DNA of 64,000 nucleotides from Scalesia atractyloides (GCA_947069175.1 CAMTDV010000007.1:49061681-49125680); one strand, 5' to 3'; positions 44,901 to 56,615 are shown, counted from the first letter of the stretch. Numbers and translations are program-made. Notes: a model not told the origin generated them from the letters alone.

Positions 44901-47900
44901 GAATCTTTAGAGGAATTCAAACGCCAAATAGAGGTCTGATTCTCTCTCACTTGTTATATGCTGACTGGAGGGGTATGGTCCCAAAAACCCTGCGCCGGCG
45001 TAGGATACCATACCCCCAGAATGACAACAGGTCGTTTGATTAACCTTGCGCAACGGTGAGTCAGTCCTGAAGACAACAGGTTGCTTGACAAACCATGCAC
45101 ACCTCGCGCAACGGCAAGTTAGACCTGAAAGCGCTGATCCTAAATCCTTCGCTAATTAAGTTAGCTTCTAGCTGTGCATCCGACGATACTCAGAAAACCG
45201 CTTAGCTGCGACCTCTCAAACCTTGCGCCGACGACATAGCCCCCTCGGGAGTCGCACACAAGGCCAAGACTAAGGCGAGAGCAACTCGTACTTAGTCTTG
45301 AAAAAAGAACTTGATTTCTACAAGTTCACACTAGTCAAAAAGCGCTGATAAGGTCGCACTGTAAGGAGAAGCACAAAGAGGTATCAAACAAGTACAAAAG
45401 GGACAAGTGGCAGAGGTGTGACTCAATAGGCGCTCGGCAGGTTGTACTGGGCCACGTTGCACGATGAACAGTCGTGCAAAAGACAAAAAGTACGCATGGA
45501 CGTACACGTGGCACCAGCCAGCTCGTGCCAACCACTGTCACACGATCTCCACTAACGGTTGATGACAGACCAGACAACAAGGACAATTTCCAGGACACCT
45601 TGCTCCATCCATTGTTTGCCAAGCCCCTTCCTGCCAAGGATCACTAACGGTCGTGGCAGAATGGATAGAATGGATATTCCTGATTGTCATTTCTAGGCCC
45701 AAGGCCCATCAACCCATCTCCTACACGAATCTCTCCGGCTATAAAGAAAGGACTTCACCTCCAGGTTGAATGATCATCACTCTTATTCACTCACTCATTT
45801 ACATACATTATCTTCGACGAGTCACTGTACTTATTCTCATGCCAGAGTGTGGTCACGGAGAGAATCCCCCCTCTTCCTGACGCGAGACTAACGGTGGTCT
45901 TCAGTTTTGCAGTGAGTCTGGACGAGGATGACGGTCAAACAAGAGATAAACCTTTACATGCAGAAACCTTTTACATGTATCTAGATCTATTCCGATATAT
46001 TTTGGTTCGGTGTTTCTTCACTGACGATGCTTTAATCCTCGGCGAGTGGAGCAAAGAAAATGCGCTATGTGTTTCTCGTCTTCTTAGAGTTTTTTATTTG
46101 TGCTCAGGCCTAAAGATAAATTTGAAAAAATCAATCATATATGGGATCGGGGTGGAAATGGGGAAAGTCATTTCTATGGCGGAGGTTTTGGGTTGTAAAA
46201 GAGATGAGGTTCCTTTAACCTACTTAGGGATAACGGTAGGAGCTAACATGAATAGAATTATTAATTGGAAACTTGTTTTTGAAACGGTTGATAATAGACT
46301 CTCATCGTGGAAAGTTAAAAGTTTGTCGATAGGGGAAAGACTTACCTTAATAAATTCGGTTTTAGAAAGTCTCCCTATCTTCTTTTTCTCCTTATATAAG
46401 GCACCTTCAAGGATTTTAGAAGCCTTGGAAACTAAAATGAAAAAATTTCTCTGGCCGGGGTCTAGTACTGTTAATGAGACATTGGGTGGTGTGAGATAGA
46501 AACATAAAAATTATGTAAAGTGGTGGACAAGGTGGGGCAGGATGGTGTCCGTTGGCAATGGTTTCAGGCAGGATGGTGTCCGTTGGCTATGGTCTAGAAA
46601 CCCCGAATCGACTGAGGAGTTGCTCGAATGGCAGGAGTGTCAGGATCTTGCAGCGAGGATTATGCTATCCGGGTCGAATGATTTATGGATTTGGTTGGGA
46701 GACGAGTCACATCCCATCGAGAGAATCTACGAAAAAGGAGGGCAAACATGGATAGATTAGCTACGCGAGAGAATCTACAAAAAAGGAATATTCACATCCC
46801 TTCGACTTAATGTTTATTCTATGATGAGGAAGAAGAGTCGTGTGAACATTTGTTTACGGCTTGCCTTTCCTCGAACAGAGTTTGGATGTCTCTTAGTGCC
46901 TGGTGCAACATTCACCCTCTATATGTTTTTTTTTTCATTTAGAGATCTCATGGAAGCTCACAAGTTTCTTAACTTATATACAAAAGGAAAAAAGATCATT
47001 CACGACCTCATAATGATCACGTGTTGGTGCATTTGGAAAGGTAGAAATGAGATGGCGTTTGAAAATAAGAGAGTAACTCCACAAGACATTATGGGGGAAG
47101 TAAAATCGAGAAGCTATGTTTGGTTGAAGAATAGGTCATCTTTTAAATCCATTCGGTGGGGGGAATGGTGTAAATGTCCATTGTAAATGTTGTAATTGTT
47201 TTTGTTTTTGTCTTGCCCTTTGCCCGATTGGGCGTGTTTTGTAATGGTCTTTTGCCCTTTTGGGTCGGAGGCGTTTGGTTTTGAATGAAGTTAATTTTCA
47301 TAAAAAGTTTGATACTAAACCAATTAATGATCTATCTAAGTTTACCAAAGTACTCTTACATTAATATTAAATAAAAAAAGTTAAATGAAGTAAAATGAAC
47401 TATTTCTTATTGGTTGAAATTCTTCTTTTTTATTCTTACAAATTTCTTCTCATTTGAACCTTCCACTTTAAAAGTAAGTGACTAAAATGAAATATATATA
47501 TATATAAAAAACTAATTACAATGATTCTTAAATTAAATAGAACAATTATAAACCAGCTGAATAGTGAATTTTTCACCTTCCACTTTAAAAGTAAGTGACT
47601 AAAATGAAATATATAAAAAATTAATTACAATGATTCTTAAATTAAACAAAACAATTAGAAACTTGCTGAATAATGAATTTTCACTCTTACCTATCACTAA
47701 TAGTAACCAATATTTATTATGTTCCATTTAGATTTAGATCTCTTATTTTTTTTAAACTATCTACTTCGTTGAGACGTAGACTTAAGGTTAAGGTCTTTCA
47801 TAAGGTTGTCCTAGTTTTGTTTTATGTTCTTGTATTAGGAGGTTAACTTTCAGTTTCTTTGAGTTATATGGGATTTTTATAGGCTTTCACCATTTCCCGG

Positions 47901-49020
47901 TGTCCTAATTTTACTAGGAAATACTTCTTTATTTATGTGTGCATTTTTATTATTTTTTTATTTCTACTTTTTTTTGTAGTTGTGTGTTCTCTGGAATCGT
48001 ATGTCTTGGTTATGGTTTTTAGATCCGGGGATCTTACCAGAAGCAGTATCTCTGTCCTCTGGTATAGAGGTAAAGCTTTCCTACATCACACCCTCAGACC
48101 CTATCAATAACTTAACTATAGACGGAGTTGTAGTATTTTTGAAACTATGTACATTTATGTATCACTTGCATAACAATACAGCTTGGTTAACCATCAATGG
48201 TTTTTTTGTTACAAAAAGGAGGCACTTTACTAGAACACCACAAAACTTAATTAATGTAACAGCAAATATTTTTTTCATGAAAATAATACTTTTCTTAATA
48301 AATTCTTTCATGAAAATAATACTATTTTTCATAAAAAGAAATATTTCACTTTAAACGCAAACACATGTATACACACTCCACCTTAAAATCTAATTCTAAA
48401 ATTCACTTAATTTGGTGTTTGGAAAGACACTAATATATTATATTATATTATACAAATGAGGGAAGAAAATTAATACACCACAAGTTCCAGAACATACCAG
48501 GAACATCATCGGCAACTCGTGGTTCGGTATGATGACCATTACAAACCACCACCGCATCAAATTCCCCCTCCACCAAACCACCCTCCGTCGTCTTCCACTC
48601 GACCACAAACTCACCACCCCGTGACTCAACTCGCACCGCCTCCGAGTTAAACCGAATCACCTCACCAACTCCAAACTCGATAGCAAAATCCTTCAAAAAC
48701 TTTAAAACCTCTTCATGACCGGGAAACAACCTCAGATCACCGTACGTTTTATCTTCAAGTGAGAAGTCCGAGAAGCCCATCAGTGGCCGAGGAAGATTTG
48801 TTCGCAGAGATTTGTAGATACTGCTGTGAACAACGCTTCTGTTTGGGTTGAGGTGAAGACAGTCGTCAACTTCGACTAGGTTGTCGTAGACCCATGTTCC
48901 GCCGATTTGGCCTGATTTTTCGAAGACGGTGACTCGATGGTTCTCTCGGAGAAGCTCGCGTGCGGTGGTTAGGCCGGCGACGCCGGCTCCGATCACGGCT
49001 ACGTTGAGAGAATTCGTCAT
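41916..49020 (-). CDS. flavin-containing monooxygenase, FMO GS-OX-like, 7 exons, 422 aa
   Basis: Exons (minus): 49020-48498, 43628-43558, 43269-43120, 43048-42966, 42556-42423, 42336-42161 and 42047-41916. All junctions are GT-AG and in phase, with no internal stop. Residues 1-20 hold the FAD fold MTNSLNVAVIGAGVAGL; the NADPH fold is VVVIGSGASAFD; LHCTGYKFHFPFL is the CTGY segment; the end is RPKGYRDAW. The family oxidises sulfur or nitrogen of small molecules with NADPH and O2; plant GS-OX members S-oxygenate methylthioalkyl glucosinolates, but GS-OX-like proteins occur where glucosinolates do not, so the substrate is unknown. The FMO signature reads WSRKQLHSHNY, with Arg where Gly is usual (FxGxxxHxxxY). 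Exon 6 start (NNGVIF) is the least certain border. The length is slightly short for the family (about 430-460). Confidence 0.9.
44095..44215 (+). repeat. short degenerate tandem repeat in FMO intron 1
   Basis: CACATCAAAATTTATCTTAC is repeated twice at a period of about 29 bp, followed by further diverged copies of AATTTATCCTACAC. Confidence 0.7.
44966..46020 (+). repeat. solo LTR inserted in the LINE, target duplication CTGAC
   Basis: 1055 bp starting TGGAGGGGTATGG and ending GTTTCTTCA, flanked by CTGAC at 44961-44965 and 46021-46025. Removing one copy and the insert makes the LINE frame continuous. It contains a TATA-like GGCTATAAAGAAAGG at 45737-45751 in the plus direction and no PBS, PPT or coding region, as expected for a solo LTR left by LTR-LTR recombination. 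It is unlike the LTRs of elements A-F. A copia or gypsy origin cannot be told. Confidence 0.85.
45740..45746 (+). promoter_or_regulatory. candidate TATA box in the solo LTR
   Basis: TATAAAG with downstream CTTCACCTCC, about 275 bp before the LTR end. It points plus, opposite to the FMO gene. Confidence 0.45.
47459..47690 (+). repeat. tandem duplication of about 117 bp in FMO intron 1
   Basis: CCTTCCACTTTAAAAGTAAG starts at 47459 and again near 47576, each followed by TGACTAAAATGAAATATAT, ATTACAATGATTCTTAAATT and GCTGAATA. The first unit has a longer TA run. Confidence 0.85.
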
Positions 49021-49101
49021 GGTTCGTGGTGGTGGGTAGGTGGTTTGCAAATGCTGTGAGTTGGGTTTAACTTTATCCCACTGTTTGTCTTTTAGCTTTT
49101 A

Positions 49102-49107
49102 CACGTG
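49102..49107 (-). promoter_or_regulatory. G-box CACGTG upstream of the FMO gene
   Basis: ACACGTGT about 82 bp upstream of the FMO ATG. CACGTG cores bind bZIP/bHLH factors, and ACACGTGT is ABRE-like. Its position near the start codon makes it a reasonable candidate; function is inferred. Confidence 0.45.
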
Positions 49108-49186
49108 TCTAAATTTGGAAAAATCATAATTAATAGGTCATCGGCATTACAGTCGAATAGAGTTTGATAATACCCTTGCACCATCA

Positions 49187-49194
49187 TTTATATA
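49187..49194 (-). promoter_or_regulatory. candidate TATA box of the FMO gene
   Basis: TATATAAA on the minus strand about 167 bp upstream of the ATG, in an AT-rich context. Plausible but unproved; if real, the G-box lies downstream of it, in the 5' UTR. Confidence 0.4.
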
Positions 49195-49303
49195 TGTTAA
49201 AATAGAAAGGATATGAAGAAAGAGGGTATTTCTAGAATACGTCTAATATGGAGAAAAATACGAAAACTAATAACTAAAGTGGTATTAACAGGTCTTAATC
49301 TTT

Positions 49304-50355
49304 ATATATGACGTTATAATACTGAATGACGAAAAATGTTTCTTTTGACCATTAACCATTACAAATGGTCTTAGTTGGGCGATCATGAAAATGGTAATAA
49401 TGTACAAATAGATAAAAAGATGGTCGGACTCGTAACGTACAAATGATTATAGACTTCTGTAATTATTAACATAAATTGCGTATTTTTTGCATAATTAGTT
49501 ATACATTTACATAGTTATCTAACTTCATAATTACAAATACAGCTTGTGTATAACATAAGTTTTGTAATTATATTTAGTTGCGTAGTTAATTTACTTCATG
49601 GGTAACTAATTACATATGTTAAGTAAGTTTTGTAAGTATATTTCGTTGCGTAGTTAATTTACTTCATTGGTAACTAATTACATATGTTAAGTAATTACTC
49701 CATGCGTAATTAATTATAGCACAAAAGGCTTTTTATACACTTTGTGCATTAATAATTAATATTAATATTAATAATAGTATGATACATTAATATAACAGGC
49801 AACTAGTGGAAAAAGCATGAATCATATTATATATGACGTTATAATACTGATATGACGAAAAATGTTTCTTTTAACCATTAACCATTACAAATGGTCTTAG
49901 TTGAGCGATCATGAAAATGGTAATAATGTACAAATAGATAAAAAGACGGCCGGACTCGTAACGTACAAATGATTATAGACGTTCTGTAATTATTAACATA
50001 AATTGCGTATTTATTTGCATAATTAGTTTATTAATATTTTACGTAGTTATCTAACTTCATAATTACAAATACATAGCTTGTGTATAACATAAGTTTTGTA
50101 ATTATATTTAGTTGCGTAGTTAATTTACTTCATGGGTAACTAATTACATATGTTAAGTAAGTTTTGTAAGTATATTTCGTTGCGTAGTTAATTTACTTCA
50201 TTGGTAACTAATTACATATATTAAGTAATTACTCCATGCGTAATTAATTATAGCACAAAAGGCTTTTTATACACTTTGTGCATTAATATTAATATTAATA
50301 ATAGTATCATACATTAATATAACAGGCAACTAGTGGAAAAAGCATGAATCATATT
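49304..50355. repeat. tandem duplication of about 525 bp upstream of the FMO gene
   Basis: ATATATGACGTTATAATACT opens both units (49304 and 49829), and AAAAAGCATGAATCATATTA closes both. Within each unit the phrase TGCGTAGTTAATTTACTTCA is itself repeated at about 75 bp. The two units differ by few substitutions and short indels. No coding potential. Confidence 0.93.
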
Positions 50356-50650
50356 ATCAAACACAAACTTAGTAAAGACCAATAAATCTGTTGTTCTTGT
50401 TTTGATGTAAGAGGTTGCATTTTCAAATATTTGAAAATGATGCTATTTAATCACAAACTAGCAAAAAGATCCGTACGCGTTTCGGTGTGAGTACATTGCA
50501 AACATCGAATGGATTAGTACAAACGTTATGTGATGCGTTAACCATATAAAAACGCGTGTTTCTGTAACACCTCGTAAAATCGTGTCCAATAATACAGTGA
50601 CACGTGTCGTATTTTTTAAAAGTCTACTAAAGACTAATAAGGACTAGATG

Positions 50651-50876
50651 TGTCAACATGCTCAAACTAAGCTTCTGAGTGACCCTCTGATGTCAACATG
50701 CATAAACTGAGCATCTGAGTGACCATTAGTGTCAACATGCTTAAACTTAGCTTCTGAGTGACCTTAGTGTCAACATGCTTCAACTTAGCCTCTGAGTGAC
50801 CATTAGTGTCAACATGCTTAGCCTCTGAGTGACAGTCAGAGTCAACATGCTTATACTGAGCCTCTGAGTGATCCCT
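50651..50876 (+). repeat. 40-bp minisatellite in the F LTR
   Basis: Six tandem units with TGTCAACATGCT near the start and CTGAGTGACC near the end of each; one more diverged unit follows at about 50968-51005. Unit length varies from 33 to 40 bp. Confidence 0.9.
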
Positions 50877-51357
50877 AATGAACTAACTCTCATATGAGCC
50901 ACTTGTTGGACGAGAGGGATTAATTCTGTAAATACGTAAAAGTTGGACGATGGAGGGGTTAAAAGTGTCAACATGTTAATTTATACCTCTGAGTGACCTT
51001 TTAACGAACCGATAGCTCGACAATGTCCGGCCATAATCTCGGGTACGCCAAATGTTGGCTACGGAGGGCTAATTATGCTTATAAAGGTGTTTTAGAGGTT
51101 AATAAGTTGAGGGGCTGAATGTGACAAACTTGGAAAGTTCCCCTGCGCTCACGAGGCGCGAGAGGCATTGGCTTGGCCTCTCGCGGCCCGCCAGAGACCT
51201 GTGTCTGCAGAATATTTGCTTGGCCTCCACACATGTTGCCAAAAACCATTTGATTCGAAACTAGGGACTTCCAAAATGCTATGTCACGTTTTAGGACACT
51301 TGTAAGCTCCCTCTAACACTCCTTAACACCTAGCATCACCTCCTTCAAGCTACCCAA

Positions 51358-51368
51358 CTATAAATAGG
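51358..51368 (+). promoter_or_regulatory. TATA box of gypsy F LTR
   Basis: CTATAAATAGG, an almost ideal plant TATA box, followed by CACTTGAACTTACACC where transcription would start. It lies about 800 bp into the LTR. Confidence 0.65.
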
Positions 51369-54116
51369 TGCCAAGGTTCACCACTTGAACTTACACCTTT
51401 CTCATTCTTCACTCTATCTCCCTCCTCTTGAAGTTCCTAACTGAAAGGAGCATCCAGCTTAGTTCTATTTCATCATAGGAATCACTTGTAAGTGTTCCTT
51501 TCTCTTGCATTTTGGGCTTTTATAGCCAAAAGTCAAGCGATTTACGGAAAACACCTTGACTTTCGGTTAAGACCATTATGGTCCAGCCATTGGTCGTAAC
51601 GAACATGGCTAAGTGATCGTATAAGGTAGGTGTTAATCCCTATTAAGAGCACCTCCTAAAGATCACATTTGTTAGACCAATTGACGGGTCAAAGTTTTAT
51701 TATTAAAAAGTCAAACAGGCTAGTTTTTGAAAATATTATAATCTGATCTTATATATGTTATGAAACATGTTTTGACACTTAAACAAGTTGGTAATAATTA
51801 CTAGAACACGTGAGAACATGTTCGACTCGTCAATTTCAGTTCTAGGGTAGGTTCGAAATCGAAAGTCGCAAAGTTTGACTTCTACTTTGATTTTCGATTC
51901 TAACCCGATACTGATATAATGTTGCATTATGATCGTAATATAATGTAGCATAACCCCCTGAGGTTATATTACATGATCATAATCAGGATCTGAGTTTATG
52001 CACAAGTTCAACAATTATGCCACTTTGACAAAAATGCCCTTTTTACATAATAAGGTTTAAACGATAACGAACTTGATAATGAACTACCTACTGATGTAAT
52101 ATCATAAGTAGAATTATTTGGGATGTCAAGTCAGATTATATACTGACTTTATGGACAAGTTCATGTATTATATCGACAAATGACGATAAAGCCCTTGTGG
52201 CTCATAAATGGTGTTAATCATACCTTTTCATATCAAATCTTTTACCCACTGATATTTTATATTAAATAACATATCGAAAACAATTAAACTTGATTTTTTA
52301 ACATCAGTTTTTACTAAACTTTACACAAATCGTCAATTTTACGATATACGCGCCGTTTCGGCGCATAGTATGGTTTTAAACCATATTTATCAACCAAGAC
52401 TTGTTACCTACTGATTTTTAAAACTTAGTTAAAATATTTTACAGTAGGTATATGATATAAACTCAGAATCCCAAATAAATTATAAAACTATGTGTAAAAT
52501 GACCAAAATGCCCCTGCGGTGCATAGTTTGGTCATAAATGATAAATTACACATATGATCAATATCTTACTGATATTATATCATAAATTAAATATTTTTCC
52601 AGAATACTTATGATTATGACATTATAATACATTCAAGTTCCTTTTATACGGTATATAATTACCAAAACGCCCTTATGAGGCATACTTTCATTTTAAAACC
52701 TTAACGGGCATATAAGTTGATATCCTACAGATAATAGAACTTATTCAAAGTGTAATGGGATATAGAACTTTTCCATGACTTATCCGGTTACCCGATATCA
52801 CTTATATGTGCACAGTTAAGTATATGTAACTAGTTTACGGAAATTAACCGAAACGGGTTTAACCTTATCATTTTAGTCTCAAAATCCAGAATGTTTATGG
52901 TTTACCCATATTATGCAAGTCATAGTACTTGTTGGGTTTAAAATACATTCTATCCCAATCACTGCTTAATCTAGCGTATTTTACCGTTATTGATCCTGTA
53001 CGCTAGTCGGTCTAAGTCTATGACTTAATTAAGACCGTTAGCATTTAATTGGTTAACTTATGCCATAATCCAGACTAGAGCCTTCCGGTAAATCTTGCAT
53101 TTTTAAATCAAGACTAGCTCAGGTAAATACTCTCCACTTATTTTCCTTATACGGGCTTGGGTTACGGTAACTTATTACCGCTTGGTGGGAAATGGGATCA
53201 ATCGAATGCCAGAATGTGGCTAGTAAATCCGCACATTCTGTTTGAATCAGTTTTGTTTAATAACTTAAACATTGAGGGTCAACGATCGTGTCCTGAATAT
53301 CCTCGGCTCATTACATTAGTTAATTGCCACGACCTAAGCGCGGGGTGTAGGCATACACCTGACAGATGCTCATGCTAAATTATTTTTACCCAATTGTTGG
53401 GGATAACTCCTTCATGAGTTCATAAGTGGTGTGTACGTTAATCATGTCTCGGTCTTCGTACTAGGCCCTGTATGTATGGACAAACATGTGAATCTGTTAA
53501 TAAGGTTACAAGGCTGACTTTCCCAAGTTATAAAGATTTTTGTGCCATGTGCACTTAAAACCATTTTCAAATGTTTTCAAAATGAGTCAGCTGGGTGTAT
53601 TTACTAGCGAAAGCTGATGTATTTTCAAAAGACTAAGCTTGCAGGTACAATACGAAATAGGCTGGAAGCTACTCGGTAGTGATATAAGAGGATCTTGCAA
53701 ATCCTTAGACCCGCCCAAAGTCTGTTATACATTTTTGTACATTTTATGATCCGCCTATGGATCTTCTATTACAAGCCGTCTGTATACTATTTTTCGTACT
53801 TTGAACATTTGGTTTGTAATAGTATTTTACTCCAAGACTTCCGTTGTGCTGTGTTTAATTGACTATGATAATATCAACTTACGTCACGATATTCCCCACC
53901 CGGCCCACCGATGTTTGGTTGTAAAATATCGGGGTGTGACAGCTTCGTGTCAGAGCCCAACATTTGAGAGAATTAAACACTAGCCTTCTTGTGTTTAATC
54001 TCAAACTTACACAAAAGCACATTCCTTATACTTCCGAGTCTAGGCTTTGACCTAGGATTACTCATCTCATTATTAAGTTATTAGTATTGTTTTTTATTAG
54101 ATTTTTAACAGGAAAA

Positions 54117-55183
54117 ATGCCGCCAAGAGTACGAAGAAGAGGTAAAGGACCTATGAGGGGAGGACCATCAGGACATATCCCTTCACAACCCCATCACTCG
54201 AATCCCTATGAGGATTCAGGGAACTCCTGGCCACTAGAGCAACATTCACCTACTCACACACAAAACTCGTACCACTCATATCATTCTTATCAATCACACC
54301 ATTCTCATAACTCTCATCATTCATATCATAATGAGTTTAACCCTAACCACTACTTCAACACACCTTCCAGCTGATCAGAGTCACTTGGATTAACCCAACC
54401 CAATGGACGAGGACTCCGATCCAGAAATGACGCCGTCAGGATCGCACCACATCCCATCGAAATATCTACCGATTTAAACTCTTACGCCAGATCGCCATAT
54501 CAAGGTCCTAGTGAATGGGACTAATATTGGAACCAATTCACCTTTGCTAACACTCCTTCCCATCACTCCCCAACACTCCCCAACATCTCCTGTACAAGAA
54601 GATGTTCATATGGAACCGGTGGAACAACCTCAGCCGCCACCTGAGCCACCAAGGAGGAAACGCGGAGCACGTATGTCGGTACGTGCGGGTCAACGGTCGG
54701 GTTCGCTGCCATCATTACCCAAACTTACCCTACCATTCACGAGGACCCATAAATGGGTGGACCCTCCAATGCTTCACATGTGGTGGAACCAACACCATCA
54801 CCTGTGGTTCAACCGCCACCATTGAGTTTTAACAACCTTATCCCAACATATCCGGATACATCTAGATATGATCCTTTTAACCCATCTACGCCGGTAAATT
54901 ACCAGGCATTGTCACATGACCCTATATACAAGCGGTCATGCATAACACACTTTACCCATCTCCTTTCTCACCTACTTATCCACCTACTGGATATCCAAGT
55001 TATGGGTACCAGTATCCTGTTATGCCACAACCACAACCATAACCTCCTCCGCCACTTGAGGCCATCAATGAGGCCTTAGAACGAATGAAGGAAATGCAAC
55101 AACAAGCGGAGAAGATGGAGAAGAAGACGAATAACTTCTTCAAGAAGCTCTCCAAGTTGGTTATGGGAAAGAAGGACGAGTGA
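54117..55183 (+). pseudogene. ORF1 of gypsy F, Pro/His/Ser-rich, broken
   Basis: Starts MPPRVRRRGKGPMRGGPSG, continues with a His/Ser/Tyr-rich stretch (SYHSYHSYQSHHSHNSHH), a basic patch (PPRRKRGARMS) and Pro-rich segments, and ends with a Lys/Glu-rich coiled coil (EALERMKEMQQQAEKMEKKT) before TGA at 55181-55183. Stops and frameshifts at about 54373, 54475, 54760 and 54930 break it. I recall similar MPPR...-type proteins upstream of gag in composite gypsy elements, but know no function. It occupies the same place as ORF1 of element D. Confidence 0.7.
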
Positions 55184-56615
55184 AGTCTCTTCTAATAATA
55201 TATGTTAGTCCCTGCGAGGACATTGTTATTTCTTTAGCCCCTGCGTGGACAAGTTATTTCTTTTTAGTCTATGCATGGACATTTTGTTTCATTTATTTAT
55301 TTCTTTCGAGTATTGTAATTTATTATTGTCATTTAATGAAATATATTTGGAATTATATATATATATATGTATTCTACCTATTCAAGCAAACGTCTCGATT
55401 TTACTCGAAATTTATGTTCTGCTATATAATTCCAAAAAAGTCTTAATGGTTTTGATTAGCCAAGTGGCACAGACCACATTAATTGGCCAGCTTATAGATG
55501 ATAGTTAAGGATGAATAGCCTTCTATTATGATAGTTAAGGAGAGTTATCCTTCTATCCAGAGGTGGTGGACTATGTTCAAGCCTCCAAGTCGTAAAGGTC
55601 AATGCGACCGTGACTATTAATCAACCATTAAGAATCATATGTTAACATTCAGGAATGTTCATACTCTTGGTAGTGTGACTTGAGGAACCACACTAACCGT
55701 CTAGGTGATGGACTACATCTTAAAACCTATTATATAGCCTATGTGATCAATATGATCCCGGCTAATATCATCAATGCGATGATAATTGACATACATTAGT
55801 GATGTAGTGCCTACGGGCCATAATTGACGTCCATTAGTGATGTATGTCTACGGCCATATTAACATCCATTAGTGACGTAGTGCTACGGGCCATAAGTGAC
55901 ATCCATTAGTGATGTAGTGTCTATGGGCCATGATTAACATCCATTAGTGATGATTTGCCTTTGAACAATACTATATTGTCAATAAAGACAATGATAGTTA
56001 TGGTCGATATAACCCTCTGTCTAAAATTTTATGTCCATTAGTGACAGGCCAATGTGCCGTATTTATGTCCATAGTGACACGCCAATGTGCCATATTTTAT
56101 GTCCATTAGTGACAGGCCAACGTGCCATATTTTATGTCCATTAGTGACAGGCCTATGTGCCGTATTTATGTCCATTAGTGACAGTCCAATGTGCCATATT
56201 TTTATGTCCATCAGTGACAGCCAATGTGCCATATTTATATGTCCATTAGTGACATGCCAATGTGCCATAGTTTATATGTCCTTAGTAACAAGCCTGTGAG
56301 CCAAATTTTAATGTCCTTCGTGACAAGCCTATGAGCTATTTATAATTGTCTAATGACAATGACAGTTGTGACATTACGATCCATTGTCTAATGTATATGG
56401 ACTATGTCCAAATTGTAATTTGCCTTTGATGGTCCTTTTGAGACCTAGGCCAAATATAGATAACATTCATAGAAATGTTAAGACTAAGAGTTGTGAATAT
56501 ATTCACTAGTTTGAATAGGCGATGGATTTGTATATCCAATCCTTAAAAGATTATATGGTTATTAATACCATGGCTAAGAGAAGTTTAATTTGGTGTTTAG
56601 AACCAAAGCTCAAGG
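55184..56615 (+). other. spacer between ORF1 and gag in gypsy F
   Basis: 1.4 kb with no gene. It includes a (TA)n run near 55353 and two related tandem arrays (55790-55950 and 56030-56340). Frames at 56038-56299 on both strands are array artefacts. Confidence 0.7.
55790..56340 (+). repeat. tandem arrays built on GTCCATTAGTGACA
   Basis: Left array (about 55790-55950): four to five units of CATCCATTAGTGATGTAGTG with a CTACGGGCCAT partner. Right array (about 56030-56340): about eight units of 33-36 bp with TGTCCATTAGTGACAGGCCA and ATGTGCCATATTT. The shared core CCATTAGTGA shows common ancestry. Confidence 0.9.

Larger units (their letters stand above)
44282..47306 (+). mobile_element. 5'-truncated LINE in FMO intron 1, antisense to the gene
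   Basis: Plus-strand reading begins GAPGPDGFNFRFIK, then PLIPKNKN, GLKDYRPINLIGVIRKMISK, KIDFEKAYDNVNW and LSHLLYAD. It is interrupted by the solo LTR and resumes at DDALILGEWS, LTYLGITVGANMNR, LSSWKVKSLSIGERLTL and PIFFFSLYKAP, then the zinc-binding domain and tail (MITCWCIWKGRNEMAF; stop near 47186). There are many frameshifts and stops. The 3' UTR ends near CATAAAAAG without a long A-run. The RT catalytic YADD box is the exact site of the solo LTR insertion. The endonuclease and ORF1 are missing. Confidence 0.88.
43629..48497 (-). other. intron 1 of the FMO gene, 4.9 kb, loaded with insertions
   Basis: Donor GTATGT at 48497, acceptor GGCAG at 43633-43629. It contains a LINE (about 44282-47306), a solo LTR inside the LINE, and short tandem repeats. 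The other five introns are only about 75-410 bp. The parts outside the LINE (43634-44281 and 47307-48490) show no gene; the 47980-48354 plus-strand frame has no recognisable signature. Confidence 0.85.
50563..53941 (+). repeat. 5' LTR of gypsy F
   Basis: About 3.4 kb, TGTAACACCTCG ... GGGGTGTGACA, followed by GCTTCGTGTCAGAGCCC, a degraded initiator-Met PBS. It contains a 40-bp minisatellite (50651-50876), a strong TATA box (51358) and otherwise AT-rich non-coding sequence. The left boundary rests on the TGTAACACC start only, because the other LTR is not in the window. Confidence 0.75.

Noticed and set aside
47980..48354. 124-codon plus-strand frame in FMO intron 1
   Set aside because: AT-rich, antisense to the gene, no motif, and not part of the LINE; not supported as a gene.
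49021..49050. N-terminal extension of the FMO to 49050
   Set aside because: The frame is open but the codon at 49050-49048 is TTG; the first ATG is at 49020-49018, directly before the FAD-binding segment.
56038..56299. Repetitive His/Gly-like peptides on both strands
   Set aside because: Translation of the 33-36 bp tandem array, not a gene.
55790..56340. CRISPR array
   Set aside because: Units are contiguous and drifting with no unique spacers, in a plant retroelement; an ordinary minisatellite.
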